In this document: in pieces, positions 10,401 through 17,036 of the stretch
Position numbering within the stretch: position 1 is the first letter of the stretch
How the letters are laid out: the number at the start of each line of letters is the position of its first letter
From: Micrococcus sp.
GTDB taxonomy: Bacteria; Actinomycetota; Actinomycetes; Actinomycetales; Micrococcaceae
Length of the DNA: 35,518 bases
Direction of reading: 5' to 3'
NCBI RefSeq assembly: GCF_030523875.1
Contig: NZ_JAUNHR010000017.1
Coordinates: 1 to 35,518 of the forward strand
Notes under the pieces: generated by a model
What the model saw: only the letters and a program-made list of their open reading frames with translations
What the model was told of the DNA's origin: nothing
The model's database searches: none
Program-made: the position numbers and the translations under genes

Positions 10401-12264
10401 CTTGCCAGATTTGTGCATGCACGTCCACGGAGTCATGGGCGTTCAGCTGCTTGAGCTGGGCCTTGATCTTCGTGGTGGGGGCGAGCGCGACGATCCCGAA
10501 CTCCTTGAGGAGCTCCTTGGCGCGCGGCATGCGGGTGAGCTCATCAGAGACGAAGGTGAACCCTTCAGCGGAGTATCCGTCGTCACCCTTGATGAACACC
10601 TGCTCTCGCATATGGGGCGACCTCATGCCGGCCTCGGTCGGGATGAAGGGCGTGGTCTCGAGAGCCGAACCGTACGCGCGAGACTCACTTGCGAGTAGCG
10701 CTGCTGCCTGGAGAACGCGGTAGGCGGTCTCAGGCGTCGCATGGGCGGCCCATTCTCGGAACCAGGTGTTCAAGGACCGCTGTGGGACTGTCTTCAGCAG
10801 TGAGTCGCTTGTCTTTGCTGAAGGCAAAGCCGCCATGTCCTCCAAGGGGCTGGTGTACAGCTCACGCAGGCGACGGCTGCGTGTGTTGGTCGTGTAGCAG
10901 GACCAATGGGGGACGTCGTCTTCGGTGTTAGCCGCATCCTGCCAGTCTTGATGCAGGCGTGGGGGGAAATCGGGGGCGGAGAAGAACGGCCTAAGGGAAT
11001 CCGGAGCGCAGAGCTTGCCGGCGGCGTCGGGAACAAGCTTGCGTGCTGCCGCTCTTCGCGGGCACTTGATACGCAGGCGGTAGTCGGCTTCGTTTAGGGC
11101 CTCACCCGGACGTGAGGCGCGAGCAGGGAGGTAGTCGAGGAGCTTGCCCGGGTCTCTATGGTCGTAAGCCTTGTGCAGGTTGTCCAGGAACAGGTCAAGC
11201 AGGGTGTCTTCGATCTCTTGGTTGTACTTGCTGGCGCTGATCATCGTGGTCCGGTCATCGACGAGAGCCCAAGGAGCGTTCAGGACGGCGGTGAGGGAGG
11301 TCCGATCCTGGAGCGGAAAGTATGACCAGAATGCCCCGGTGAAATCCTTGGTGGGACCGGTCGGGATTGCCACGCTCACGCGAACGGTTTCTCGGGTGAC
11401 GGTCGTGCCTGCTTGGCGCCGGGCCTCGATGGAGGGCCTGTGGTCTGTATGGGCCACGACCATCGTCTGCGGACCCCCTGCAGGATTGGTCACGCTGAAG
11501 AGCCCTCCGCCGAGATCAGTGCAGGAATGCGTGATGTCTAAGGGTTCCCTCCCTGTTACAACAAACTCCAGGGTGGCAACGTGTTCGACGAAGAGAAGGA
11601 AGAGGCCGTCGAAGTTCTTGATCTCCTGAACGAGCGATTCGTCGTCGCGGATGCTCGGGAGGCGGACCACCGTCGACGCCCACGACATCAGTTCGGTAAG
11701 GACGGGATCGGTCGCGGCGTTTTCATTCGCATCTATTTCGTGCGCAACACGCAGGGTCGGATAGCGGGTCAGGCCCGGGGCGATTGTGCGAAGAGTCACT
11801 TCGTCCTCAGGGGCGCCGAACGCGAACGACACGGATCGGCTGAACACCTCCGGGCGTTCACAGACGCTCAGTACGGATTTAAATCCCAGCCCGTACTTGC
11901 CTATTTCATCTCCTCGCTTCACGCTGAGATGAGAGTGTGTCAGGCTCCCTAGGCCGGAAATGGAGACCGGGCGGCCAGTGTTTGCGACATACAGGGCATG
12001 GCGATCTCGGTCGAGGACGACGCGAATGCGGCCTTTGCCTGGCTCGACAAAATTCTGTCCAGCCATGGCATCGGCGGCATTTTGTACGAGTTCGCGCACG
12101 ACGCGACGAGCATATCCGCCGACACTGATTTGCTCTTCATGGTTAGCGTGTTCCTCCACGAGCAATGGATTTTTCCGGTACGCCCCCAAGTTGTTATCCC
12201 GCAGGTCCTGCAGGCGGCGGCTGAAGGCTTCGTCCGGGCGCCAGCCCGTGTCGTAAGAGGTCAA
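7474..12264 (-). CDS. Sacsin-like GHKL ATPase fused to SF2 (DEAH) helicase
   Basis: This 1596-aa protein begins at TTG 12264-12262 with GGGGAG (12276-12271) 6 nt upstream. An in-frame TAG lies shortly before, and no earlier start exists. The N-terminus is a GHKL/Hsp90-type ATPase as in sacsin: N-box ELVQNAADA (58-66), G1 YVANTGRP (92-99) and G2 GKYGLGFKSVL (122-132). Residues of about 300-1190 are mostly helical-looking and unrecognised. The C-terminal 400 residues are an SF2 helicase: PTGVGKT (1224-1230), VDEAHRS (1332-1338), GLSATPFKG (1364-1372), QMVGRGLRG (1551-1559). The fusion suggests a large clamp-like sensor driving a DNA translocase (inference). It is the first gene of the leftward unit and probably sets expression of the whole set. 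Related giants are annotated in actinobacterial defence islands, without a firm mechanism that I know of. Confidence 0.82.
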   Translation of the reverse strand: MTSYDTGWRPDEAFSRRLQDLRDNNLGAYRKNPLLVEEHANHEEQISVGGYARRVVRELVQNAADAMAGQNFVEPGKGRIRVVLDRDRHALYVANTGRPVSISGLGSLTHSHLSVKRGDEIGKYGLGFKSVLSVCERPEVFSRSVSFAFGAPEDEVTLRTIAPGLTRYPTLRVAHEIDANENAATDPVLTELMSWASTVVRLPSIRDDESLVQEIKNFDGLFLLFVEHVATLEFVVTGREPLDITHSCTDLGGGLFSVTNPAGGPQTMVVAHTDHRPSIEARRQAGTTVTRETVRVSVAIPTGPTKDFTGAFWSYFPLQDRTSLTAVLNAPWALVDDRTTMISASKYNQEIEDTLLDLFLDNLHKAYDHRDPGKLLDYLPARASRPGEALNEADYRLRIKCPRRAAARKLVPDAAGKLCAPDSLRPFFSAPDFPPRLHQDWQDAANTEDDVPHWSCYTTNTRSRRLRELYTSPLEDMAALPSAKTSDSLLKTVPQRSLNTWFREWAAHATPETAYRVLQAAALLASESRAYGSALETTPFIPTEAGMRSPHMREQVFIKGDDGYSAEGFTFVSDELTRMPRAKELLKEFGIVALAPTTKIKAQLKQLNAHDSVDVHAQIWQAISHDLSPNAAVGLLRAHGESLLIPVLDGSWKRPEQVLDFDELLTIPEAAGFTLDRSVVRSDLARALGVVFDFIKHYPLACEPLSGTYHEALLADLNTDLPAGERGVESVTFDRQEGPGPFSLLVLAAQTGVDLPTRVRWTKRLLALGGHREWTAIDNNTGDEYVWDAPHVWAAVNHGLLDTVWGPRPPLEQVSARLLAYRDLLPRSLETDHRILASLDLPDSLEDIEFETLASYFDEAMQQRDDFAELARDRNAAAVLEEFCTTITARYETEGLRLNFLPAFSESGITPTSCADIFVGKGAEQLSYLRSRGKRFLESRNVPANLLAEQLGVRDFGEVYSSSVAGVGRGEPELIRDRFTGLADYDIERILRGKYMVMCENILKETQSPEGTVSTSLQVHLDDQSGEFLYVTGLTDEELLRRLGEAFALDLTEGDIQDVLETKLSDELELRRVEAKSADSDAERLELYLGSERLMESLPPGLWEGLHAQGAVDDGTSAADLCLTVHGTSTIKELRDSFRDVGYSDVPDRWGRNRATLSWLERMGFPKDFAPEATEDVPSTVLVEGAVDLPELHPFQRRVADQIQEKILSPVEGGRSQKFMVDMPTGVGKTRVAVQSILELFTRGDLEGPVLWIAESQELCEQAVQTWRFVWRGLLDLEPLTVGRLWDTKSVAEPATRFSVIVATDAKLASILKNPAEAEDYKWLSQASVVVVDEAHRSGSSPMYTKILGWLGVDGRNHERPLIGLSATPFKGGDAGTDQLAARYGRQRIAGFTSENPYSEAIQGGYLARFDHRILDGVDVRLNARERAAAQSTRRIEQTVLDRIGNDQARTGRVVDDILNRIPADWPVLVFTPSVVSAQVLAATLSFHGQAAAAVSGKTSRSERRRIIEDFKAGKIRILTNCDLLVQGFDAPGVRALYIARPTFSRTAYIQMVGRGLRGPKNGGKEKCEIIDIRDNFGDSQDLLDHVDYIDQWNKE
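7477..7482 (-). promoter_or_regulatory. Shine-Dalgarno that decides the NERD-helicase start
   Basis: AAGGAG read on the minus strand from 7482 to 7477. It lies inside the end of the GHKL-helicase gene and is 5 nt from GTG 7471, but its last G is the first base of GTG 7477. Spacing therefore favours the 7471 start. Confidence 0.6.
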
Positions 12265-12599
12265 GTGAGTCTCCCCATGTCTCTAACCAGCGCCTCAGTG
12301 GCTGCTAAGACGCCTCATCATCTGCATACTATGTCACGGATCACAGTTGCTCGGGTGCGAGCGGACTTGCACCGACGTGGGGCCGCGGTCGCCCTGTCCT
12401 GGTGGTGTCGTGGTGGCGTGCGCCCGTGGAGGTGCCTTCCGTGGAATAGCAGCGTGGGGCCCGCCGGTTGTGCTCTGGGTGGCGCACCGGGCGGTTCGGT
12501 GCACGGGGGCTTAACGTGTCTCCACTCCCATGCAACGTTGGCACTGACGGCTGCAGCTGCCGAAGGCCCAACGGCCCGGCTTTTTCTAGGATGGTGAAC
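12265..12599. promoter_or_regulatory. Divergent promoter region between the two defence operons
   Basis: This 335-bp region separates the TTG start of the leftward operon from the ATG of the methyltransferase. It must hold both promoters. For the leftward side a TAGTAT hexamer (12331-12326) could be a -10 element, but I see no matching -35. On the rightward side there is a small hairpin (GCACCG 12484-12489 / CGGTGC 12497-12502) and then a terminator-like hairpin at 12559-12585. No protein-coding frame inside it looks real. A shared control region could co-regulate methylation and restriction. Confidence 0.5.
12559..12585 (+). terminator. Terminator-like hairpin with T5 tract in the methyltransferase leader
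   Basis: GCCG-AA-GGCC, loop CAAC, GGCC-CGGC (12559-12580) is followed directly by TTTTT (12581-12585) and lies only 14 nt before the methyltransferase ATG. No plus-strand gene precedes it within the island, so it is more likely a leader attenuator or translation-control hairpin than a gene-end terminator. The stem has an AA bulge, so its strength is uncertain. Confidence 0.45.
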
Positions 12600-13706
12600 A
12601 TGTCAGCACCTATGACGGTGATCGACCTCTTTGCGGGATGCGGCGGGATGACTGTCGGATTCGTCGAGACGGGGTTCAAGCCTGTGCTCGCCGTCGAGTT
12701 CGATCGTGCCGCGGCCTCCACCTATGCCTCCAACTTCGGTGAGGACCATGTCTTCTTCGGGGACATAACGACGCTTCCTACCAGTGCCATACCTGAGGCA
12801 GACGTCGTCATCGGCGGCCCCCCTTGCCAGGGGTTCTCCAATTTGGGCAGCAAGGACGTCGACGATCCGCGAAACCAGCTCTGGAAGGAGTACATCCGCG
12901 TCGTCCGCGTGGCGAAGCCGAAAGTCTTCGTGCTTGAGAACGTTGAACGTTTCTCAAAGAGTACCGAGTTCCAGATGATTCAAGAAGAGGCAAAGCCCGG
13001 AGGGCTGCTGGAAGATTATGAGCTCCGCTGGAAGGTGCTACTTGCGGCTGACTATGGAGTCGCCCAGAGGCGACCTCGCACCATCCTCATCGGTTCGCGC
13101 ATCGGCGCCATAGATCCGCCGGAGCCCACGCATAGCAAGGACGGTGCTGCGGGGACGAAGAAATGGGAGGGGGTGAGGACTCGGATCGAGGGGCTGCCCG
13201 AGAAGCCCGAGACCACCGAGCTCCCCGCGAAGAGGACGACGTTCTTCGGTCAGGAGATCGCTGGCCCATTTAGTGAGATGGACCTGCATTTCGGTCGCAA
13301 GCCGCAGTCGATCTCGCTTCAGCGGTACGACCATGTGCCGCCCGGTGGTGGCCGCTTCGACCTCCCCGTCGAACTCCTGCCGCGTTGCTGGCGTGAGAAG
13401 AAGTCAGGCACCACGGACGTGATGGGCCGAATGAAATGGGACTCGCCGTCCCTGACCATCAGGACGGAGTTCTTCAAGCCCGAGAAGGGCGCGTATCTCC
13501 ACCCCCAGTGGGATCCTGCGGACCCCGCCAGGCGGGTCAACCGGGTGATCACCCATACCGAGGCGGCTCGCATCCAAGATTTCCCCGAATGGTTCACTTG
13601 GTGCGGCTCGAAGACTGAGATCGCCCGTCAGATCGGGAACGCGGTGCCCGCAGGATTGGCTGCGGCCGTGGCACGGGTCGTCAAGGAGCGTCTGGATGCA
13701 GACTGA
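12600..13706 (+). CDS. DNA (cytosine-5) methyltransferase
   Basis: The 368-aa protein starts at ATG 12600, with AGGA at 12588-12591 spaced 8 nt away; ATG 12591 and ATG 12612 are alternatives. All key C5-MTase motifs are present: I DLFAGCGG (9-16), IV GGPPCQGFSN with catalytic Cys76, VI ENVE (113-116), VIII QRRPRTILIG, and X RQIGNAVP near the C-terminus. It transfers a methyl group from S-adenosylmethionine to C5 of cytosine in a specific site; the site cannot be read from sequence. In class 2 DISARM the equivalent protein (DrmMII) marks self DNA so that the helicase-nuclease part spares it. Here it leads a rightward unit with HNH and Vsr genes and may serve both a restriction cassette and the DrmAB module. 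Confidence 0.93.
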   Translation: MSAPMTVIDLFAGCGGMTVGFVETGFKPVLAVEFDRAAASTYASNFGEDHVFFGDITTLPTSAIPEADVVIGGPPCQGFSNLGSKDVDDPRNQLWKEYIRVVRVAKPKVFVLENVERFSKSTEFQMIQEEAKPGGLLEDYELRWKVLLAADYGVAQRRPRTILIGSRIGAIDPPEPTHSKDGAAGTKKWEGVRTRIEGLPEKPETTELPAKRTTFFGQEIAGPFSEMDLHFGRKPQSISLQRYDHVPPGGGRFDLPVELLPRCWREKKSGTTDVMGRMKWDSPSLTIRTEFFKPEKGAYLHPQWDPADPARRVNRVITHTEAARIQDFPEWFTWCGSKTEIARQIGNAVPAGLAAAVARVVKERLDAD

Positions 13707-14652
13707 ACCGTCCCTGGGCTCGGGGCCATCTGACCTGGAGCCTCCGGTAGAACCGCTCAGCGAGGCATTGGAAGATGTCGCACGAGTCGTCCGAGGGGTC
13801 GGACTCCACGGGCTGAGTCGCGACCAGTGGCTGGAATATGCGGCATTGTTGGGCCAGAAGATTGCGAGGTTGGAGAAGACGTCCTCTGATCTGAGTGCGC
13901 ACTTCGGCCTCACCAGTGCGCAGAAGCGCATGCTCGAGTACCTGCGTCTGCATGTGAACGAACTGGTGGACCGACGCGCCCTGCGGGGAGTCGCCGGCAT
14001 CGACGATTGGGCGAGGCGGGTCCGAGAATTGCGGGTGGAACACGGTTGGCCAATCGTGTCGAGCGCCCAGGACGACCGAGTCCCTAAAGACTCATACCGT
14101 TTGGAAGCGCTGGAGCCCGACGAAGAGCTCGCAAGTCGCTGGCGTCTGGCTAATGAGATTCGAAAACATCCCGGGAGTGGTTACGAGCGAGGCCTCGCTT
14201 ATCTGAAGGCGATCTATCCTCAGGCGGCGCAAGCAGACGAGATGCACTACGTCATGAAGATCAAGTCTTACGCGCGGCGAGTCAGGGAGATGGCCGAGCA
14301 TGGCTGGATGATTGCATCCAACATCGATGACCCCGAGCTGGCCCCGGGGTCCTACCGGCTTACGACTCTCGAACAGGCTCCGCCCCGCGTTCGAAAGGCC
14401 ATCAAATTGCGACACGAGGTGTTCTACCGGGATGGTCATCGCTGCGCCGACTGCGGAAGGTCTCCGGCAAACGATGGCATCGTCCTCCATGCCCACCACC
14501 TGCGCATGGTGAGTGAGGGGGGAGACAACTCTTTGGAGAACCTCGTCACCGTGTGTCCTGACTGTCACGCAGGCCGGCACGCTGGAATCACGGCGCGCGA
14601 GGTGCAGGACGAACTGATCAATCCCCTCGGGGATGTTCCGCAAAAGAAGTGA
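13696..14652 (+). CDS. HNH endonuclease with duplicated N-terminal module
   Basis: The 318-aa protein starts at ATG 13696 inside the methyltransferase end (11-nt overlap), with AAGGAG at 13684-13689. The C-terminal HNH domain has Cys250/Cys253, HAHH (265-268), Asn282 and Cys287/Cys290/His291: two zinc knuckles around a metal-dependent nuclease core. Before it lie two similar blocks ending in WARRVRELRVEHGWPI (residues 105-120) and YARRVREMAEHGWMI (192-206), each followed by a P-x-SYRL strand, so an internal duplication of a probable winged-helix DNA-binding unit. It is likely the restriction nuclease partnered to the adjacent methyltransferase. Whether it cuts unmethylated or methylated sites is unknown. 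The CDS ends in a GTGA overlap with vsr. Confidence 0.85.
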   Translation: MQTEPSLGSGPSDLEPPVEPLSEALEDVARVVRGVGLHGLSRDQWLEYAALLGQKIARLEKTSSDLSAHFGLTSAQKRMLEYLRLHVNELVDRRALRGVAGIDDWARRVRELRVEHGWPIVSSAQDDRVPKDSYRLEALEPDEELASRWRLANEIRKHPGSGYERGLAYLKAIYPQAAQADEMHYVMKIKSYARRVREMAEHGWMIASNIDDPELAPGSYRLTTLEQAPPRVRKAIKLRHEVFYRDGHRCADCGRSPANDGIVLHAHHLRMVSEGGDNSLENLVTVCPDCHAGRHAGITAREVQDELINPLGDVPQKK

Positions 14653-15080
14653 CCAGTGGACATTCTTGGGCGTCCTCAGACGGGGTCCGCCGTTCGATGC
14701 GCTCGAACAGGGACCGTGACACCAAGCCCGAGCTCGCCGTCCGGCGCCTGCTCCATGCCGCAGGCCTCCGCTATCGGGTGAATGCCAAGCCGGAGAAGGA
14801 CCTGCGCCGCACGGTTGACATCCTCTTCCGGCCGGCCTGGGTGGCCATCCTGATCGCCGGCTGCTTCTGGCACGGATGTCCGGTGCATTACACGAAGCCT
14901 AAAGCCAACGAGGAATTCTGGTCGGACAAGGTGGCCCGTAATGGCGCTCGCGACGCAGAGACCACCCAGATCCTCACGGAGCGTGGTTGGACGGTCCTGC
15001 GGTTCTGGGAACACGAAGACCCGGCGGACGTGGCGGCCCAGGTCGAATCGGTGGTCCGAGCCCGACGTCTCGGACGCTGA
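14649..15080 (+). CDS. vsr: Very short patch repair (Vsr) endonuclease
   Basis: The 143-aa protein starts at GTG 14649, overlapping the HNH stop by 4 nt. The family pattern is clear: TKPELAVRRLLHAAGLRYRV near the N-terminus, catalytic-type VDILF (Asp57, like Asp51 of E. coli Vsr), the zinc/active-site segment FWHGCPVH (73-80), and WSDKVARNGARD (91-102). Vsr nicks 5' of T:G mismatches that arise when 5-methylcytosine deaminates, so it protects methylated sites from mutation. Its pairing with a 5mC methyltransferase fits. In a phage-defence setting a Vsr-fold protein could also have been recruited as a nuclease; nothing here decides that. It is the last gene of the rightward unit. Confidence 0.9.
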   Translation: MTSGHSWASSDGVRRSMRSNRDRDTKPELAVRRLLHAAGLRYRVNAKPEKDLRRTVDILFRPAWVAILIAGCFWHGCPVHYTKPKANEEFWSDKVARNGARDAETTQILTERGWTVLRFWEHEDPADVAAQVESVVRARRLGR

Positions 15081-15089
15081 TCTCCGCGG

Positions 15090-15446
15090 TCAGTTCGCGC
15101 CCGGTTGGTTGTACTTCGCCAGGATCTCGGAGGCCTCTTGCATCATTGCCGCTTCGTTTCGGAGGAAGCCGTTCACCACATCGGCTTCCATGCCGATCAC
15201 CCGCAAACCTTTCCCCTCGTAGTCCGGCCGTGCCGCACGGAGGCTGTTGATCTTGCGGCCCACGCTGCCGGGGGAACGGAAGTTGTCCGGGCGTTCCGTG
15301 ACGGGGTGGATCGGAAGGGCCTGAAGCAGTAGAGAAAGTTCCCTGACCACGGGGGTCCGCTCGTTCACCCCGCGCCAGTCATGGCGGGCCGCAGCCCAGC
15401 CGGCGAGGACGGTCTCCTCCCAGGTCCACGTGATGCGTCGCGTCAT
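15090..15446 (-). CDS. Small protein resembling the N-terminal domain of HNH restriction enzymes
   Basis: The 118-aa protein has ATG 15446. It carries WTWEETVLAGWAAAR, then a leucine-rich helix and FRSPGSVGRKINSLRAARPD, followed by a segment ending in VVNGFL. I recognise this layout (helix, then R-x-P-x-x-V-x-x-K-l-x-N) from the N-terminal portion of many HNH/McrA-like restriction endonucleases, but here no nuclease domain follows. It converges on vsr with a 9-bp gap. There is no Shine-Dalgarno; instead a TACGCT hexamer ends 6 nt before the ATG, fitting a leaderless mRNA. Function is unknown: a DNA-binding accessory, a regulator of the island, or a truncated nuclease remnant. Confidence 0.65.
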   Translation of the reverse strand: MTRRITWTWEETVLAGWAAARHDWRGVNERTPVVRELSLLLQALPIHPVTERPDNFRSPGSVGRKINSLRAARPDYEGKGLRVIGMEADVVNGFLRNEAAMMQEASEILAKYNQPGAN

Positions 15447-15452
15447 GAGCGC

Positions 15453-15458
15453 AGCGTA
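15453..15458 (-). promoter_or_regulatory. Probable -10 box for a leaderless transcript
   Basis: TACGCT on the minus strand (TAnnnT type) is followed by six bases and then the ATG at 15446. This is the spacing expected when transcription starts on the A of ATG, as is common in actinobacteria. No clear -35 is seen. Confidence 0.4.
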
Positions 15459-15476
15459 GCGTCGACCGCCCTCGCC

Positions 15477-17015
15477 TCAGCGCTTCCGGTACAGCGCCTT
15501 CTTCTGGAACGCCGGCTCACTCGTCACGAGCATCCCCAGGCTGCGGAAGATGCCCTCGTCCACGGAGCCGAGGATCGTCGTCGTGTGCACGTTGCAGCCG
15601 GCCAGGTTCGCCAGCTGCTCCACCGCGGCCCGCGCGTTCGGGTCCGTCGCGGCGGACACGGACAGGGCGATCAGCACCTCGTCCGTGTGCAGGCGCGGGT
15701 TCTGCGAGCCCAGGTGCACGGTCTTGAGGGTCTGGATCGGCTCGATTGACTCGGGGGAGAGCAGGTGCACGTCGTCGGGCAGGCCGGCCAGCACCTTGAG
15801 GGCGTTGAGCAGCATGGCCGCGGAGCAGCCCAGCAGCGCCGACGTCTTGCCGGTCACCAGGGTGCCGTCCGCCAGCTGCACGGCCGCGCCGGGCTCGCCG
15901 GTGCGCTCGGCCACCAGCTGCGCGGCGCCCACCACGGGGCGGTCCTCGGAGCTCAGGCCCAGGCGGGACATGATCAGCGCGATCCGCTCGGAGACCTCGT
16001 CGCTCTCGCCGTTGACGGCCTCCTCCACGGCGGCCTTGTACCACCGGCGGATGACCTCCTGGCGGGAGGCGTCGCGGCACACCTCGTCGTCCACGATCGC
16101 CGCGCCCGCCATGTTCACGCCCATCTCCGTGGGCGACTTGTAGGGCGACTCCCCGGTGAGCTTCTCCAGCAGCGCGGACAGCAGCGGGAACACCTCGACG
16201 TCCCGGTTGTAGCTGGTCACCTGCTCCCCGTGCGCGGTCAGGTGGAACGGGTCGATCAGGTTGATGTCGTCCAGGTCCGCCGTGGCCGCCTCGTAGGCCA
16301 CGTTCACCGGGTGCTCCAGCGGCAGGTTCCAGATGGGGAACGTCTCGAACTTCGCGTAGGAGGACGGGATGCCCCGCTGGTGGTCGTGGTACACCTGGCT
16401 CAGGCAGGTGGCCAGCTTGCCCGAGCCCGGGCCCGGGGCCGTCACGACGACGAGGTCCCGCGTGGTCTCGGACCACTCGTTCCGGCCGAAGCCCTGCTCC
16501 GAGACGATCCGCGCCGTGGCGTGCGGGTAGCCGGGGATCACGCGGTGGCGGGCCACCTTCAGGCCCAGCCGCTCCAGCTTCTCCAGGAACGCCAGCGCGC
16601 GGTGGTTGGCGTCCTCCAGCTGCGTGACCACTACGTGCTCCACCAGGAACCCGCGCTCCCGGAACACGTCCACGAGGCGCAGCACGTCGTCCTCGTACGT
16701 GATGCCCAGGTCCGCGCGGACCTTGTTCCGCTCCAGGTCCTTGGCGTTGAAGCACACCAGGATCTCGGTCTCGTCCTTGATGCGCTCGAGCATCGCGATC
16801 TTGTTGTCCGGGGTGAAGCCCGGGAGGATCCGCGAGGCGTGGAGGTCGTCGAAGAGCTTGCCGCCCATCTCCAGGTAGAGCTTCCCGCCGATCTCGCGGC
16901 GCCGCTCCTGGATGTGCTGGGACTGGAGCTCGATGTACTTCTCCCGGTCGAACCCGATCGGGTGCCGGGCGGGGGAGGGGGCCATGGTGGGGACGCTGTC
17001 AGCGGTGCCGGTCAT
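15477..17015 (-). CDS. DUF1846 (UPF0371) family protein
   Basis: The 512-aa protein has its ATG at 17015 after GGAGG; ATG 16985 is an alternative. Its length and the line of conserved segments match DUF1846: [35 protein letters not shown], a phosphate-binding-loop-like [19 protein letters not shown] near 193-211, and [11 protein letters not shown]. Family structures exist, but I know of no established reaction, so no function is assigned. It is probably cytosolic, with no signal or membrane segment. It follows the first TRIC gene by 21 bp on the same strand and is likely co-transcribed with it. It marks the return to housekeeping-type, very GC-rich coding after the island. Confidence 0.85.
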   Translation of the reverse strand: MTGTADSVPTMAPSPARHPIGFDREKYIELQSQHIQERRREIGGKLYLEMGGKLFDDLHASRILPGFTPDNKIAMLERIKDETEILVCFNAKDLERNKVRADLGITYEDDVLRLVDVFRERGFLVEHVVVTQLEDANHRALAFLEKLERLGLKVARHRVIPGYPHATARIVSEQGFGRNEWSETTRDLVVVTAPGPGSGKLATCLSQVYHDHQRGIPSSYAKFETFPIWNLPLEHPVNVAYEAATADLDDINLIDPFHLTAHGEQVTSYNRDVEVFPLLSALLEKLTGESPYKSPTEMGVNMAGAAIVDDEVCRDASRQEVIRRWYKAAVEEAVNGESDEVSERIALIMSRLGLSSEDRPVVGAAQLVAERTGEPGAAVQLADGTLVTGKTSALLGCSAAMLLNALKVLAGLPDDVHLLSPESIEPIQTLKTVHLGSQNPRLHTDEVLIALSVSAATDPNARAAVEQLANLAGCNVHTTTILGSVDEGIFRSLGMLVTSEPAFQKKALYRKR

Positions 17016-17036
17016 GGACCTCCAGCCTAGTGGGTC

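Larger units (their letters stand above)
943..15446. other. Defence island: DISARM-related composite system
   Basis: Eight adjacent genes form this block: GHKL-SF2 helicase, NERD-SF1 helicase, DrmA, DrmB (leftward), 5mC methyltransferase, HNH endonuclease, Vsr (rightward), and a small HNH-associated-domain protein at the right end. The set is bounded by housekeeping genes on both sides and by a DUF664 gene remnant on the left. Codon use looks less GC-biased than in the flanks (judged by eye, not computed). The drmA-drmB pair with a cytosine methyltransferase is the recognisable DISARM core. The other members, and the absence of DrmC and DrmE, separate it from classes 1 and 2 as I know them. 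That all genes act together is inferred from operon structure. Confidence 0.75.

Noticed and set aside
12341..12721. 126-aa minus-strand frame in the divergent region
   Set aside because: It runs antisense into the methyltransferase start, has no family features and low-complexity composition.
943..15080. Canonical class 1 or class 2 DISARM
   Set aside because: No phospholipase-D DrmC, no DrmE and no SNF2 DrmD or adenine methyltransferase were found; only DrmA, DrmB and the 5mC methyltransferase match.
943..15080. BREX or Druantia locus
   Set aside because: There is no PglZ, BrxL, BrxC or DruE-type giant DUF1998 helicase. DUF1998 and helicase are separate proteins here.
15765..17030. 421-aa plus-strand frame over DUF1846, and similar long frames opposite TRIC, purB and paaZ
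   Set aside because: Composition is dominated by Arg, Gly, His and Val repeats typical of antisense high-GC frames. The opposite strand encodes recognised proteins.
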